The notes beneath the pieces are model-generated. The model did no database searches. It worked only from the letters and a program-made list of their open reading frames with translations, and had not been told where the DNA came from. Shown piece by piece: positions 8,217 through 15,159 of a stretch of 64,000 bases of DNA. The DNA is from Parvibaculum sp040390855 (GTDB lineage: Bacteria > Pseudomonadota > Alphaproteobacteria > Parvibaculales > Parvibaculaceae): positions 1 to 64,000 of the forward strand of contig JAZJXO010000009.1 of NCBI GenBank assembly GCA_040390855.1, written 5' to 3'. How positions within the stretch are numbered: the stretch's first letter is position 1; the number at the start of each line of letters is the position of its first letter. The translations under genes were made by a program, and so were the position numbers.

Positions 8217-9008
8217 TTAGTTTTCGCGCTTCAGCGCACTCTCATGCCAGCGGCGAAGTAACCTGTGCTCCGCCCATGTGAGTGCGAAGAAGGTGATGAT
8301 ACCGAGTGCGGAGAGCAGCAAAAGAGCGGCGAACATTTTGGGAATATCGAGCCGGTTGCCCGCCTCGATGATGCGCCATGCGAGGCCTGTCGAGGTGCCG
8401 GAGCCTGCAACGAATTCGGCGACGACGGCACCGATCAACGCAAGGCCGCCGGAAATTTTTATGCCGGCGAGCATATAGGGCGTGGCGGAAGGGAGCAGGA
8501 GTTCGGACAACACCTGCCAACGCGATGCACCATAGAGACGGAAAAGATCGCGCAGATTGTGGTCGGCGGAGCGCAAGCCCAGCGTCGTATTCGACAGGAT
8601 CGGGAAGAAGGCGACGATCCAGGCGATGATGAGAAGCGCGATCTCGACGTGATCATAGCCGACCCAGATCAGAATAAGCGGCGCGATGGAGACGACGGGT
8701 GTGACCTGCAACACGACGGCATAGGGAAAGAGCGCAGCTTCGATGAGGCGGCTCTGCGAAAACAAAATAGCAAGGCCGACACCGCCGACAACGGCGAGCA
8801 CGAAAGCCGACAGCGTGACGCGCAATGTGATCCAGAGCGAGAACATGAGCGAACCGAAATTCGCGATCAGGCTTTCCCAGATGCGGCTCGGCGCGGGAAG
8901 CACAAATTCCGGCACGCCTTTGACGCGCACGAGAACCTCCCAGACGACGAGAAATGCTATGCCGACAAGTGTGGGCACAACGACACGGAGGACGCGTGAG
9001 TGCTCCAT
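8217..9008 (-). CDS. ABC transporter permease (SsuC/TauC/ThiX type)
   Basis: Inner-membrane permease of an importer, 263 residues from the chosen ATG, with about six hydrophobic segments and the binding-protein-dependent permease signature (the EAA-like loop LFRLYGASRWQVLSELLLPSATPYMLAG region). Relatives carry sulfonates, taurine, nitrate, thiamine precursors or similar small organics. The start overlaps the stop of the ATPase gene by one base (TGATG), indicating tight coupling; the frame is open a further 16 codons upstream inside the ATPase gene. It is the last gene of a binding protein-ATPase-permease operon. Substrate is not evident from sequence. Confidence 0.9.
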   Translation of the reverse strand: MEHSRVLRVVVPTLVGIAFLVVWEVLVRVKGVPEFVLPAPSRIWESLIANFGSLMFSLWITLRVTLSAFVLAVVGGVGLAILFSQSRLIEAALFPYAVVLQVTPVVSIAPLILIWVGYDHVEIALLIIAWIVAFFPILSNTTLGLRSADHNLRDLFRLYGASRWQVLSELLLPSATPYMLAGIKISGGLALIGAVVAEFVAGSGTSTGLAWRIIEAGNRLDIPKMFAALLLLSALGIITFFALTWAEHRLLRRWHESALKREN

Positions 9009-9775
9009 CACATGGCTCCCGCATCGTGGCGCAGCGCGTCGGAAATCTCGGCGCAACGCTGACCGTAAGCCGCTGTCGCGCGAAAAGCGCGGGTACGCGG
9101 ATGAGGTTCGTCGATCAAGACGTCATGCAGAATGCGGCCCGGCCGCGCACCCATGACCAGCACGCGCTCCGAGAGATAGACGCTCTCATAGACACTATGA
9201 GTCACGAAAATCACGGTCCAGTTTTCTGCCTGCCAGAGCGCCAGCAAATCATCGTCGAGCTTTTCGCGGGTGAATTCATCAAGCGCGGCAAAAGGCTCGT
9301 CCATCAGCAATACGGGTGGACGCGTGACGAGGGCCCGCGCGATGGAGACACGCATCTTCATGCCGCCGGACAGTTCGCGCGGAAAGGACTTGGCGAATTC
9401 GGCAAGGCCGACACGGGCAAGCGCATCCATGATCTGCGGGCTCGCGTCTCTGACCGACTGGCCGCGCAGCTTGAACGGCAGATAGACATTATCGAACACG
9501 CTCGCCCAAGGCATGAGCGTCGCGTCCTGAAAAACGAAACCGATGTCGGCGGGACGCGCTCCGTCCGTCGATGGCCATGACACAGTGCCCGCAGTCGGCT
9601 GAACGAGACCGGCGATAATGCGCAACAACGTGCTCTTGCCGCAACCCGACGGCCCGAGCAGCGAGACGAAAGAGCCCTGCGCTATCGACGTCGAAACACT
9701 GCGCAGCGCCTGCGTGCCGCTGTCATAGGTCTTCGATATGTCTTTGAGGTCGATGAGAGCGGAAGAGGGCATCAC
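9008..9775 (-). CDS. ABC transporter ATP-binding protein (SsuB/TauB/ThiZ type)
   Basis: Cytoplasmic ATPase that powers the importer encoded around it. 255 residues with Walker A GPSGCGKST (about 40-48), Q-loop in VFQDATLMPW, ABC signature LSGGMKMR, Walker B VLLMDEPFAALDE and the switch His in FVTHSVYESVYLSERV. The subclass is that of nitrate/sulfonate/taurine importers. It starts 17 bases after the binding-protein gene stop and overlaps the permease start by one base, so the three genes are one transcript. Confidence 0.93.
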   Translation of the reverse strand: MMPSSALIDLKDISKTYDSGTQALRSVSTSIAQGSFVSLLGPSGCGKSTLLRIIAGLVQPTAGTVSWPSTDGARPADIGFVFQDATLMPWASVFDNVYLPFKLRGQSVRDASPQIMDALARVGLAEFAKSFPRELSGGMKMRVSIARALVTRPPVLLMDEPFAALDEFTREKLDDDLLALWQAENWTVIFVTHSVYESVYLSERVLVMGARPGRILHDVLIDEPHPRTRAFRATAAYGQRCAEISDALRHDAGAM

Positions 9776-9792
9776 GGTATTTTCGTTTCAAA

Positions 9793-10836
9793 TTACTTCT
9801 TCGTCAGTTCGGATTTCAAATCGTTGCCCACGCCCTGATTGACAAACTCAAGTGTGTAGGCGGCGTGGATGTCGAGGTCTTTCGGATAGAGGCCGGTCGC
9901 TTCCATTTCATTGTAGAAGGCCAGCCAGCGCGCTTCGGTCATGGCGCCTAGTCCGAGCTTCTCCGTATCGCCGCTGTCGATGATGCCGTGTTCCTTCAAT
10001 GTGGCGAGCCCATGGGCGAGTAGCTCGTCGGTCATTTCCGGATTGTCGGCTTTGATGAGCTTGTTCGCTTCTGTGTTGTCGCCATAGAGATATTCGACCC
10101 AGCCTTTGATACTGGCATCGACGAACTTCTGCACGATGTCAGGATGCTCCGAGATCATGTCATTTGTCGCCATGATGAAAGCGGCATAGCCGGGATAGCC
10201 ATTGTCGGACAGAAGAAAAACCTGCGGCTTGAACTTGCCTTCCTTCTCGATCGTATAAGGTTCGGACGAGAGATAGCCTTCCTGAATGGCTTTCGGATCG
10301 GTGAGAAAGGGCGCGAGGTTAAATGTGTATTTGCGGATCTGGTCGTCGGTGAAGCCATACTTCCCTTTGAGCCACGGCCAGAACGAAGTGGTCGTCGCAT
10401 CGGCGATCAGGATCGGCTTTCCCTTCATGTCGGCGATAGATTTCACATCGTCACGCGGATGGGCGATCAATACCTGCGGGTCTTTCTGGAAGCTCGCCAT
10501 CACGGCTTTGGAGCCGGCCTTGGCAGCGACGATATTCAGCGGAATGAAACTGTTGGACCCCATGCCGAATTGAATCGTGCGGGTCGCGAGAAGTTGCGGC
10601 ACGTTTACGCCGGGGCCGCCCTGCTGGATCGTGACGTCGAGCCCTGCGTCTTTGTAATAGCCTTTAGCGAGCGCCTGATAAAAGCCGCCGTGCTCGGCTT
10701 GCGCTTTCCAGTCGGTCGCAAAAATAATTTGCGTGCCGCCATCACTCGCGGTTCTGGACGGACCTATTATATAGACGAGTGCAATCGCAATGATGATAAC
10801 TGCACCAAGTCCGCCGAACACCAGATTGCGGTTCAT
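9793..10836 (-). CDS. ABC transporter substrate-binding protein (NMT1/ThiY-like)
   Basis: Periplasmic or membrane-anchored receptor of the importer, 347 residues. Residues about 5-25 form a single hydrophobic segment without an obvious lipobox, so it may stay anchored as an uncleaved signal. The mature part starts with a NMT1/THI5-like pattern: TDWKAQAEHGGFYQALAKGYYKDAGLDVTI and the following QQGGPGVNVPQLLATRTIQFGMG. This subfamily includes pyrimidine (thiamine precursor) and riboflavin receptors, but also receptors for other compounds. I see no thiamine genes and no THI-box-like sequence upstream, so the ligand remains open. Confidence 0.88.
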   Translation of the reverse strand: MNRNLVFGGLGAVIIIAIALVYIIGPSRTASDGGTQIIFATDWKAQAEHGGFYQALAKGYYKDAGLDVTIQQGGPGVNVPQLLATRTIQFGMGSNSFIPLNIVAAKAGSKAVMASFQKDPQVLIAHPRDDVKSIADMKGKPILIADATTTSFWPWLKGKYGFTDDQIRKYTFNLAPFLTDPKAIQEGYLSSEPYTIEKEGKFKPQVFLLSDNGYPGYAAFIMATNDMISEHPDIVQKFVDASIKGWVEYLYGDNTEANKLIKADNPEMTDELLAHGLATLKEHGIIDSGDTEKLGLGAMTEARWLAFYNEMEATGLYPKDLDIHAAYTLEFVNQGVGNDLKSELTKK

Positions 10837-10913
10837 GTCTCAAACTCCCGATCTATACAATCAATCGGGCGCAATGCTAGCAGCGCATTTCGCGCCGCGC
10901 CACACCAACTATT

Positions 10914-11015
10914 TCAGTTGCCGCCTGCAATGGAGGCGAGCATCAGGACAGTGCCGATATGGACGACACCGATGCCGCAAACCGTGCCGATGACCCAGAA
11001 GAGGGTGGACTTCAT
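10914..11015 (-). CDS. 33-residue single-span membrane protein (small ORF)
   Basis: Small ORF read directly from the sequence: it begins MKSTLFWVIGTVCG, has one long hydrophobic stretch (about 5-28) with a VVHIGTV segment, and ends ASIAGGN. GGGAGG lies 6 bases before the ATG. The ATG overlaps the stop of the upstream small ORF (TGATG), a typical coupled arrangement, which is the main reason to believe both. It lies 77 bases upstream of the ABC binding-protein gene on the same strand. Function unknown. The VVHI stretch resembles, from memory only, the membrane anchor at the start of DUF1254 proteins. Confidence 0.5.
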   Translation of the reverse strand: MKSTLFWVIGTVCGIGVVHIGTVLMLASIAGGN

Positions 11016-11194
11016 CAGACCCTCCCGCCGGGCAGGACATCGCGCAACGCGTAAGCCGCGCGTTCGTAAGGATTGGACGAGGCGGGATCGGAATGGCCGG
11101 ATTTTGCGGTGCTGTAAAGCGTGACATAGGCCGAGCCTAGGCCGATGAAAACGGCAAGGAAAACAGACGCGGTTAATTTAAGAAAAATCATCAT
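11015..11194 (-). CDS. 59-residue membrane-anchored small protein
   Basis: Small ORF starting MMIFLKLTASVFLAVFIGLG: an N-terminal membrane segment (about 5-24) is followed by a short polar tail (SGHSDPASSNPYERAAYALR) of about 30 residues. AAGGGGG lies 6 bases upstream of the first ATG. The stop is shared with the start of the 33-residue ORF. The tail resembles, from memory, the beginning of DUF1214 proteins, whose usual partner is a DUF1254 protein, but those families are much longer, so the pair could be a reduced version or unrelated. Codon choice is GC-rich at third positions, like the neighbours. Confidence 0.5.
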   Translation of the reverse strand: MMIFLKLTASVFLAVFIGLGSAYVTLYSTAKSGHSDPASSNPYERAAYALRDVLPGGRV

Positions 11195-11304
11195 GGCTGC
11201 CCCCTTTCGTCTTCACCCAGCATCGTCTGCTTGTCGTAATAGGGACAGCATCGGACGGATCGCGGTAAAGCTCAAACAGAAAATGCGCGAATGGTTAAAA
11301 TTGA

Positions 11305-13098
11305 TCAGGAGCCGGAGAGTTTTTCGCGCTTCATTTCAAGTTCGAGCCATTGCTCTTCGGACTGCTCAAGTTCTGTGCGAAGCGCATCAAGCCGCGCCGT
11401 GATGCGGGCAAAACCCGTCGCATCCCGCGCATAGAGATCAGGGTCGGAAAGCTCGGCTTCGAGCCTTGCCATTTCGTTCCGGAGCTTCGGCATTTTCGCA
11501 GATAATTCTTCGAGCGCACGGGTTTCTTTATAAGAGAGTTTGGTGACGGTTTTGGCGAGACGCTCCGCCTTCGGAACATTTTCGGATGAGGTTTTTGACG
11601 CGCCAGACCCATCCGCGCGATTGCGCATGAAGGTCTGCCAATCGGAGTAACCGCCGGGATATTCCTCGGCACCACCGGCCCCGTCGAGGGCGATAACGGA
11701 GCTTACAACCCTGTCCAGAAAGTCGCGATCATGGCTCACGAGCAACACTGTACCCTCGTAATCTGTCAGCATTTCTTGCAAGAGATCGAGCGTTTCCATG
11801 TCGAGATCGTTGGTCGGTTCGTCGAGCACGAGAAGGTTCGAGGGTTTTGCCAATGCGCGGGCGAGGATAAGTCGCCCCTGCTCGCCGCCCGACAGCGCTC
11901 TGACTGGCTGACGCGCCTGCGCCTCGCGAAACAAAAAATCCTTCAAATAGGAAACGACGTGACGCGGTTGTCCCCGCACCATGACCTGATCGCCGCCACC
12001 CTCGCATAGCGTGTCCCAAAGGGTCGCATCAGGATCCAGGGTTGCACGCGACTGATCGAGGATGACCGGCGTGATATTTGTCCCCAGTCTGAAGCTGCCG
12101 GTGTCGGAGGCAAGCTGGCCCATGAGCATTTTGAGGAGGGTGGACTTGCCCGCACCGTTCGGGCCGATGAGGCCGACTTTATCCCCGCGCATGATGCGGG
12201 TGGAAAAGTCCGATATGATCGTCCTTGTACCGAAGGTCTTGGAAAGGTTCTTCGCCTCAATGACGAGTGTGCCGGACGCGGCACCTGTCTCGACGGCGAG
12301 CGCGGCGCGGCCCGTCTTGTCGATCTGGCTCGCACGCTCGGAGCGCAGATCATAAAGACGGCGGAGACGGCCTTGATTGCGCTTGCGCCTTGCGCTGATG
12401 CCTTCGCGCGACCATTGCGTCTCGGCAAGGATCAGGCGGTCGAGCTTGTGCTGGACGATTTCTTCTTCGGCCAAAATCTGTTCGGTCCATTCCTCGAACA
12501 TGCCGAAGCCCTTGTCGAGACGGCGGACCGTGCCGCGATCAACCCAGAGGCAACCGGCGGTGAGGCGGCGCAGGAACGCGCGGTCATGGGAGATGAGAAC
12601 GAAGGCGCCACGGAATTGCGACAGACGCTCTTCGAGCCATTCAATCGACGGGAGGTCCAGATGGTTCGTCGGTTCGTCGAGAAGCAGAATGTCGGGATCA
12701 TCCGCGAGCACGCGGGCAATCGCCGCCTTGCGCGCTTCGCCGCCGGAGAGATTAGTGGTGGCGGCATTGGGATCAAGACCCAACTCGCCGAGCACGGATT
12801 CGCCTTCATGCGCGGCGGCACCGCCTACGGTGACGTAATCGAGAATGGTGGCGGCAGCACCAAAGTCGGGTGATTGCGAGAGATAGGACACGCGCGTGCC
12901 GGGCTGAAGAAAAACGTCGCCGCCATCTGCTTCGACAAGACCGCCTGCGATTTTCAGAAGGGTCGACTTGCCTGCGCCGTTGCGACCGACGAGGCAGAGC
13001 CGGTCGCCGGGCGCGAGCGCAAAGCCCGCGCCGTCGATCAGAACCTGATCGGCGAAAGCGACGCGAATATCGCGCAAAGCAAGGAGCGGAGGAGGCAC
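11305..13098 (-). CDS. uup: ABC-F family ATPase, Uup-like
   Basis: Soluble ABC-F protein with two ATPase domains and no membrane part; members act on ribosomes or on nucleic-acid transactions, and Uup affects transposon excision and ribosome assembly. Domain 1 has Walker A GRNGAGKST and signature LSGGEARK; domain 2 has GPNGAGKST and LSGGEQGRL. The linker (WSREGISARRKRNQGRLRRLYDLRSER) and a C-terminal coiled coil (last about 80 residues, Glu/Leu/Arg-rich, with TKLSYKETRALEELSAKM) are the Uup hallmarks. The start is uncertain: I prefer the GTG before PPPLLALRDI, where the family begins, but another GTG lies 25 codons upstream at 13173. Confidence 0.92.
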   Translation of the reverse strand: MPPPLLALRDIRVAFADQVLIDGAGFALAPGDRLCLVGRNGAGKSTLLKIAGGLVEADGGDVFLQPGTRVSYLSQSPDFGAAATILDYVTVGGAAAHEGESVLGELGLDPNAATTNLSGGEARKAAIARVLADDPDILLLDEPTNHLDLPSIEWLEERLSQFRGAFVLISHDRAFLRRLTAGCLWVDRGTVRRLDKGFGMFEEWTEQILAEEEIVQHKLDRLILAETQWSREGISARRKRNQGRLRRLYDLRSERASQIDKTGRAALAVETGAASGTLVIEAKNLSKTFGTRTIISDFSTRIMRGDKVGLIGPNGAGKSTLLKMLMGQLASDTGSFRLGTNITPVILDQSRATLDPDATLWDTLCEGGGDQVMVRGQPRHVVSYLKDFLFREAQARQPVRALSGGEQGRLILARALAKPSNLLVLDEPTNDLDMETLDLLQEMLTDYEGTVLLVSHDRDFLDRVVSSVIALDGAGGAEEYPGGYSDWQTFMRNRADGSGASKTSSENVPKAERLAKTVTKLSYKETRALEELSAKMPKLRNEMARLEAELSDPDLYARDATGFARITARLDALRTELEQSEEQWLELEMKREKLSGS

Positions 13099-13270
13099 GG
13101 GGAAACCAATTCTGACTGAAACCGCCGTCTGTATGGCGCATCGCAAGCCCTGTGGCAATGACGCTTTCGTCACCCGCTAGGTATAAATGCTTAAGTCACA
13201 GGAGGGCTGTATTTAATTCCAAGTTTACAGTTGCGGTCCAGGATTGCGCCATCGGGGGGCCGTGTATTTT

Positions 13271-13292
13271 TCCGACCGTCATTTCGGTCGGA
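13271..13292 (+). other. Hairpin in the 5' leader of the PAS-domain gene
   Basis: Perfect 8-bp stem TCCGACCG / CGGTCGGA with a 6-base loop, ending about 20 bases before the ATG of the PAS gene and just upstream of its AGGAAACAG ribosome-binding sequence. No T-run follows, so it is more likely an mRNA leader structure or protein-binding dyad than a terminator. Confidence 0.6.
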
Positions 13293-13312
13293 CTGTTTAG
13301 CAGGAAACAGAA

Positions 13313-13837
13313 ATGGCCAAACACCTCATAAAACCGACCGGGCGCGAGAGCTACTTCAGCGACGACGAAATTATCGTCAGCAAGACAGACCTCAAGGGTC
13401 ATCTGACCTATACCAATGACGTTTTTCTGCGCGTTTCGGGATATACGGCCAAGGAAATCATCGGGCAACCGCATAGCATCATCCGGCATCCGGACATGCC
13501 GCGTTGTATCTTCAAACTGCTTTGGGACACGATTTCGGCCAAGGGCGAAATTTTCGCCTATGTGGTCAACCTTGCCTCGAACGGTGATCATTACTGGGTG
13601 TTGGCCCATGTCACCCCCAGTTTCGATGCACAGGGCAATGTCGTCGGCTATCACTCCAACCGTCGCAAGCCGGATAGTGAGAAGGTGGAAAAAATCATAC
13701 CTTTCTATGCCGGTTTGCTGAAAGAAGAGGGGCAGGTTGCCAATCGTAAGGACGGCATGAACAACGCCTATTCCTGCTTGTTGAACACTCTGAATGAAAA
13801 GGGCATCAGCTATGACGAATTCGTCCTCACTCTTTAA
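13313..13837 (+). CDS. PAS-domain protein, Aer-like sensory module
   Basis: 174-residue soluble protein that is essentially one PAS domain of the Aer (PAS_3) class: DEIIVSKTDLKGHLTYTNDVFLRVSGY, the turn GQPHSIIRHPDMPRCIFK, and the core strand YVVNLASNGDHYWVLAHVTP. In Aer receptors this region binds FAD and senses redox state. A short helical tail (about 125-174) follows. There is no transmembrane or signalling domain. The reading frame overlaps the start of the adjacent chemoreceptor gene by 26 bases, so the two are probably co-translated and act together, PAS as input and MCP as output. Confidence 0.88.
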   Translation: MAKHLIKPTGRESYFSDDEIIVSKTDLKGHLTYTNDVFLRVSGYTAKEIIGQPHSIIRHPDMPRCIFKLLWDTISAKGEIFAYVVNLASNGDHYWVLAHVTPSFDAQGNVVGYHSNRRKPDSEKVEKIIPFYAGLLKEEGQVANRKDGMNNAYSCLLNTLNEKGISYDEFVLTL

Positions 13838-15122
13838 AGCATCCGCACTTGTCGTGGCGTGCGGCGTGGTTTCGCTGATGACCTCTGCGCTGACGCTATC
13901 GGGCATCGGGCAGGGAGTCCTGTTTACGCTGGTCGCTGCTGTTGCGAGCATCGCACTTCTGGTCGGTTCTCTCTTTTATCTCGCATGTTTGTCGCGGGCG
14001 CTGACGCGAGCAGCCAAAGTCTGTGCCGAAGCCAGCAAGGGCAATCTTGAAGCCCGTATTCTTGATGTGCCGGAACCGGGCGCTCTCGGTGTCCTGCAAA
14101 GAGGCATCAATAATATGCTGGATATTGCCGACGCTTTTGTCCGTGAAGCATCCGGCTCGGCGGACTACATTGCCAAAGGAAAATATTTCCGCAAAGTTCT
14201 GTTGAAGGGGTTGCCGGGCGCTTTTTACAACGCGGCGCAGAGGCTCAACGCCTCGTCTGAAATGACGGAAAAGAAGGTTCTGGAATTTGCGCAATTCGCG
14301 ACAAGTTTCGAGGCGAGCGTCGGCACGGTGGTCGAACGTGTGTCTGTGTCCGCCGGTGAAATGCGTGGCGGCGCGGAGGCCATGTCGCGCAATGCCGTGA
14401 GCACCAGCGAACAGGTGGCGTCTGCTGCCACGGCAACCCAGCAGGCATCCGACAATGTTGAAACCGTGTCGGCGGCAGCGGAAGAGCTGTCGAGTTCGGT
14501 GGCCGAGATCACACGTCAGGCGATGCGCTCCAGCGAAATTGCCCGTGCGGCTGTCAGTCATGCTGATGAGACCAATGTGACGGTGCAGGGACTGGCGGAA
14601 GCCGCCCAGCGGGTCGGGGAAATAGTGACGCTGATTTCGGACATTGCGGCCCAGACAAATCTTCTGGCGCTGAATGCGACAATCGAAGCCGCCCGCGCAG
14701 GCGAAGCGGGGCGCGGCTTTGCAGTTGTTGCCGGTGAGGTGAAATCTCTAGCGGCGCAGACGGCGAGGGCGACAAAGGAAATTGCAGAGCAGGTCGGCTC
14801 CATTCAGGCCGTGACAGGCGATGCCGTTACCATGATCGGCGCGATCGGCACGACGATCCGCGAGATCGACCAAATCGCGACCATGATCGCCTCGGCCACG
14901 GAACAGCAATCCGCCGCGACACAGGAAATCGCGCGCAATGTAATGGAGGCGTCACAAGGAACGTCCGATGTGTCATCGCGGATTGAAACCGTGAGAGGCT
15001 CTGCGGTGGAAACCGGCAGCGCGGCGAAAGACGTGTTCGAGGCCGCAACGGAATTGTCTATGCAGGCAGAGCGTCTCAAGGAGGATGTTGCCACATTCAT
15101 GGAACGTGCAAGGGCGGCTTGA
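13812..15122 (+). CDS. Methyl-accepting chemotaxis protein without periplasmic sensor
   Basis: Chemoreceptor of about 436 residues. Two closely spaced hydrophobic segments near the N terminus (about 6-60) leave almost no periplasmic loop; a HAMP-like stretch follows, then the long coiled-coil signalling domain with the conserved hairpin tip ISDIAAQTNLLALNATIEAA and GRGFAVVAGEVKSLA. The missing ligand domain and the overlap with the upstream PAS gene suggest it takes its input from that protein. I prefer the ATG starting MTNSSS (AAAGGG upstream); an in-frame ATG lies 6 codons earlier. No che genes are in the window. Confidence 0.93.
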   Translation: MTNSSSLFKASALVVACGVVSLMTSALTLSGIGQGVLFTLVAAVASIALLVGSLFYLACLSRALTRAAKVCAEASKGNLEARILDVPEPGALGVLQRGINNMLDIADAFVREASGSADYIAKGKYFRKVLLKGLPGAFYNAAQRLNASSEMTEKKVLEFAQFATSFEASVGTVVERVSVSAGEMRGGAEAMSRNAVSTSEQVASAATATQQASDNVETVSAAAEELSSSVAEITRQAMRSSEIARAAVSHADETNVTVQGLAEAAQRVGEIVTLISDIAAQTNLLALNATIEAARAGEAGRGFAVVAGEVKSLAAQTARATKEIAEQVGSIQAVTGDAVTMIGAIGTTIREIDQIATMIASATEQQSAATQEIARNVMEASQGTSDVSSRIETVRGSAVETGSAAKDVFEAATELSMQAERLKEDVATFMERARAA

Positions 15123-15130
15123 ATTTCCGA

Positions 15131-15155
15131 ACCCTCCCTCTCAACGGGGGGGGGG
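15131..15155 (+). repeat. C-rich arm followed by a 10-base G tract between convergent genes
   Basis: CCCTCCCTCTC is followed after AAC by ten G (15146-15155). The C/T arm can pair with the G tract using G-U pairs, so this may be the shared terminator of the chemoreceptor and penicillin-binding-protein genes. A similar CCCTCCCTCT element sits in another convergent gap at 57901. Confidence 0.4.
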
Positions 15156-15159
15156 AAGA

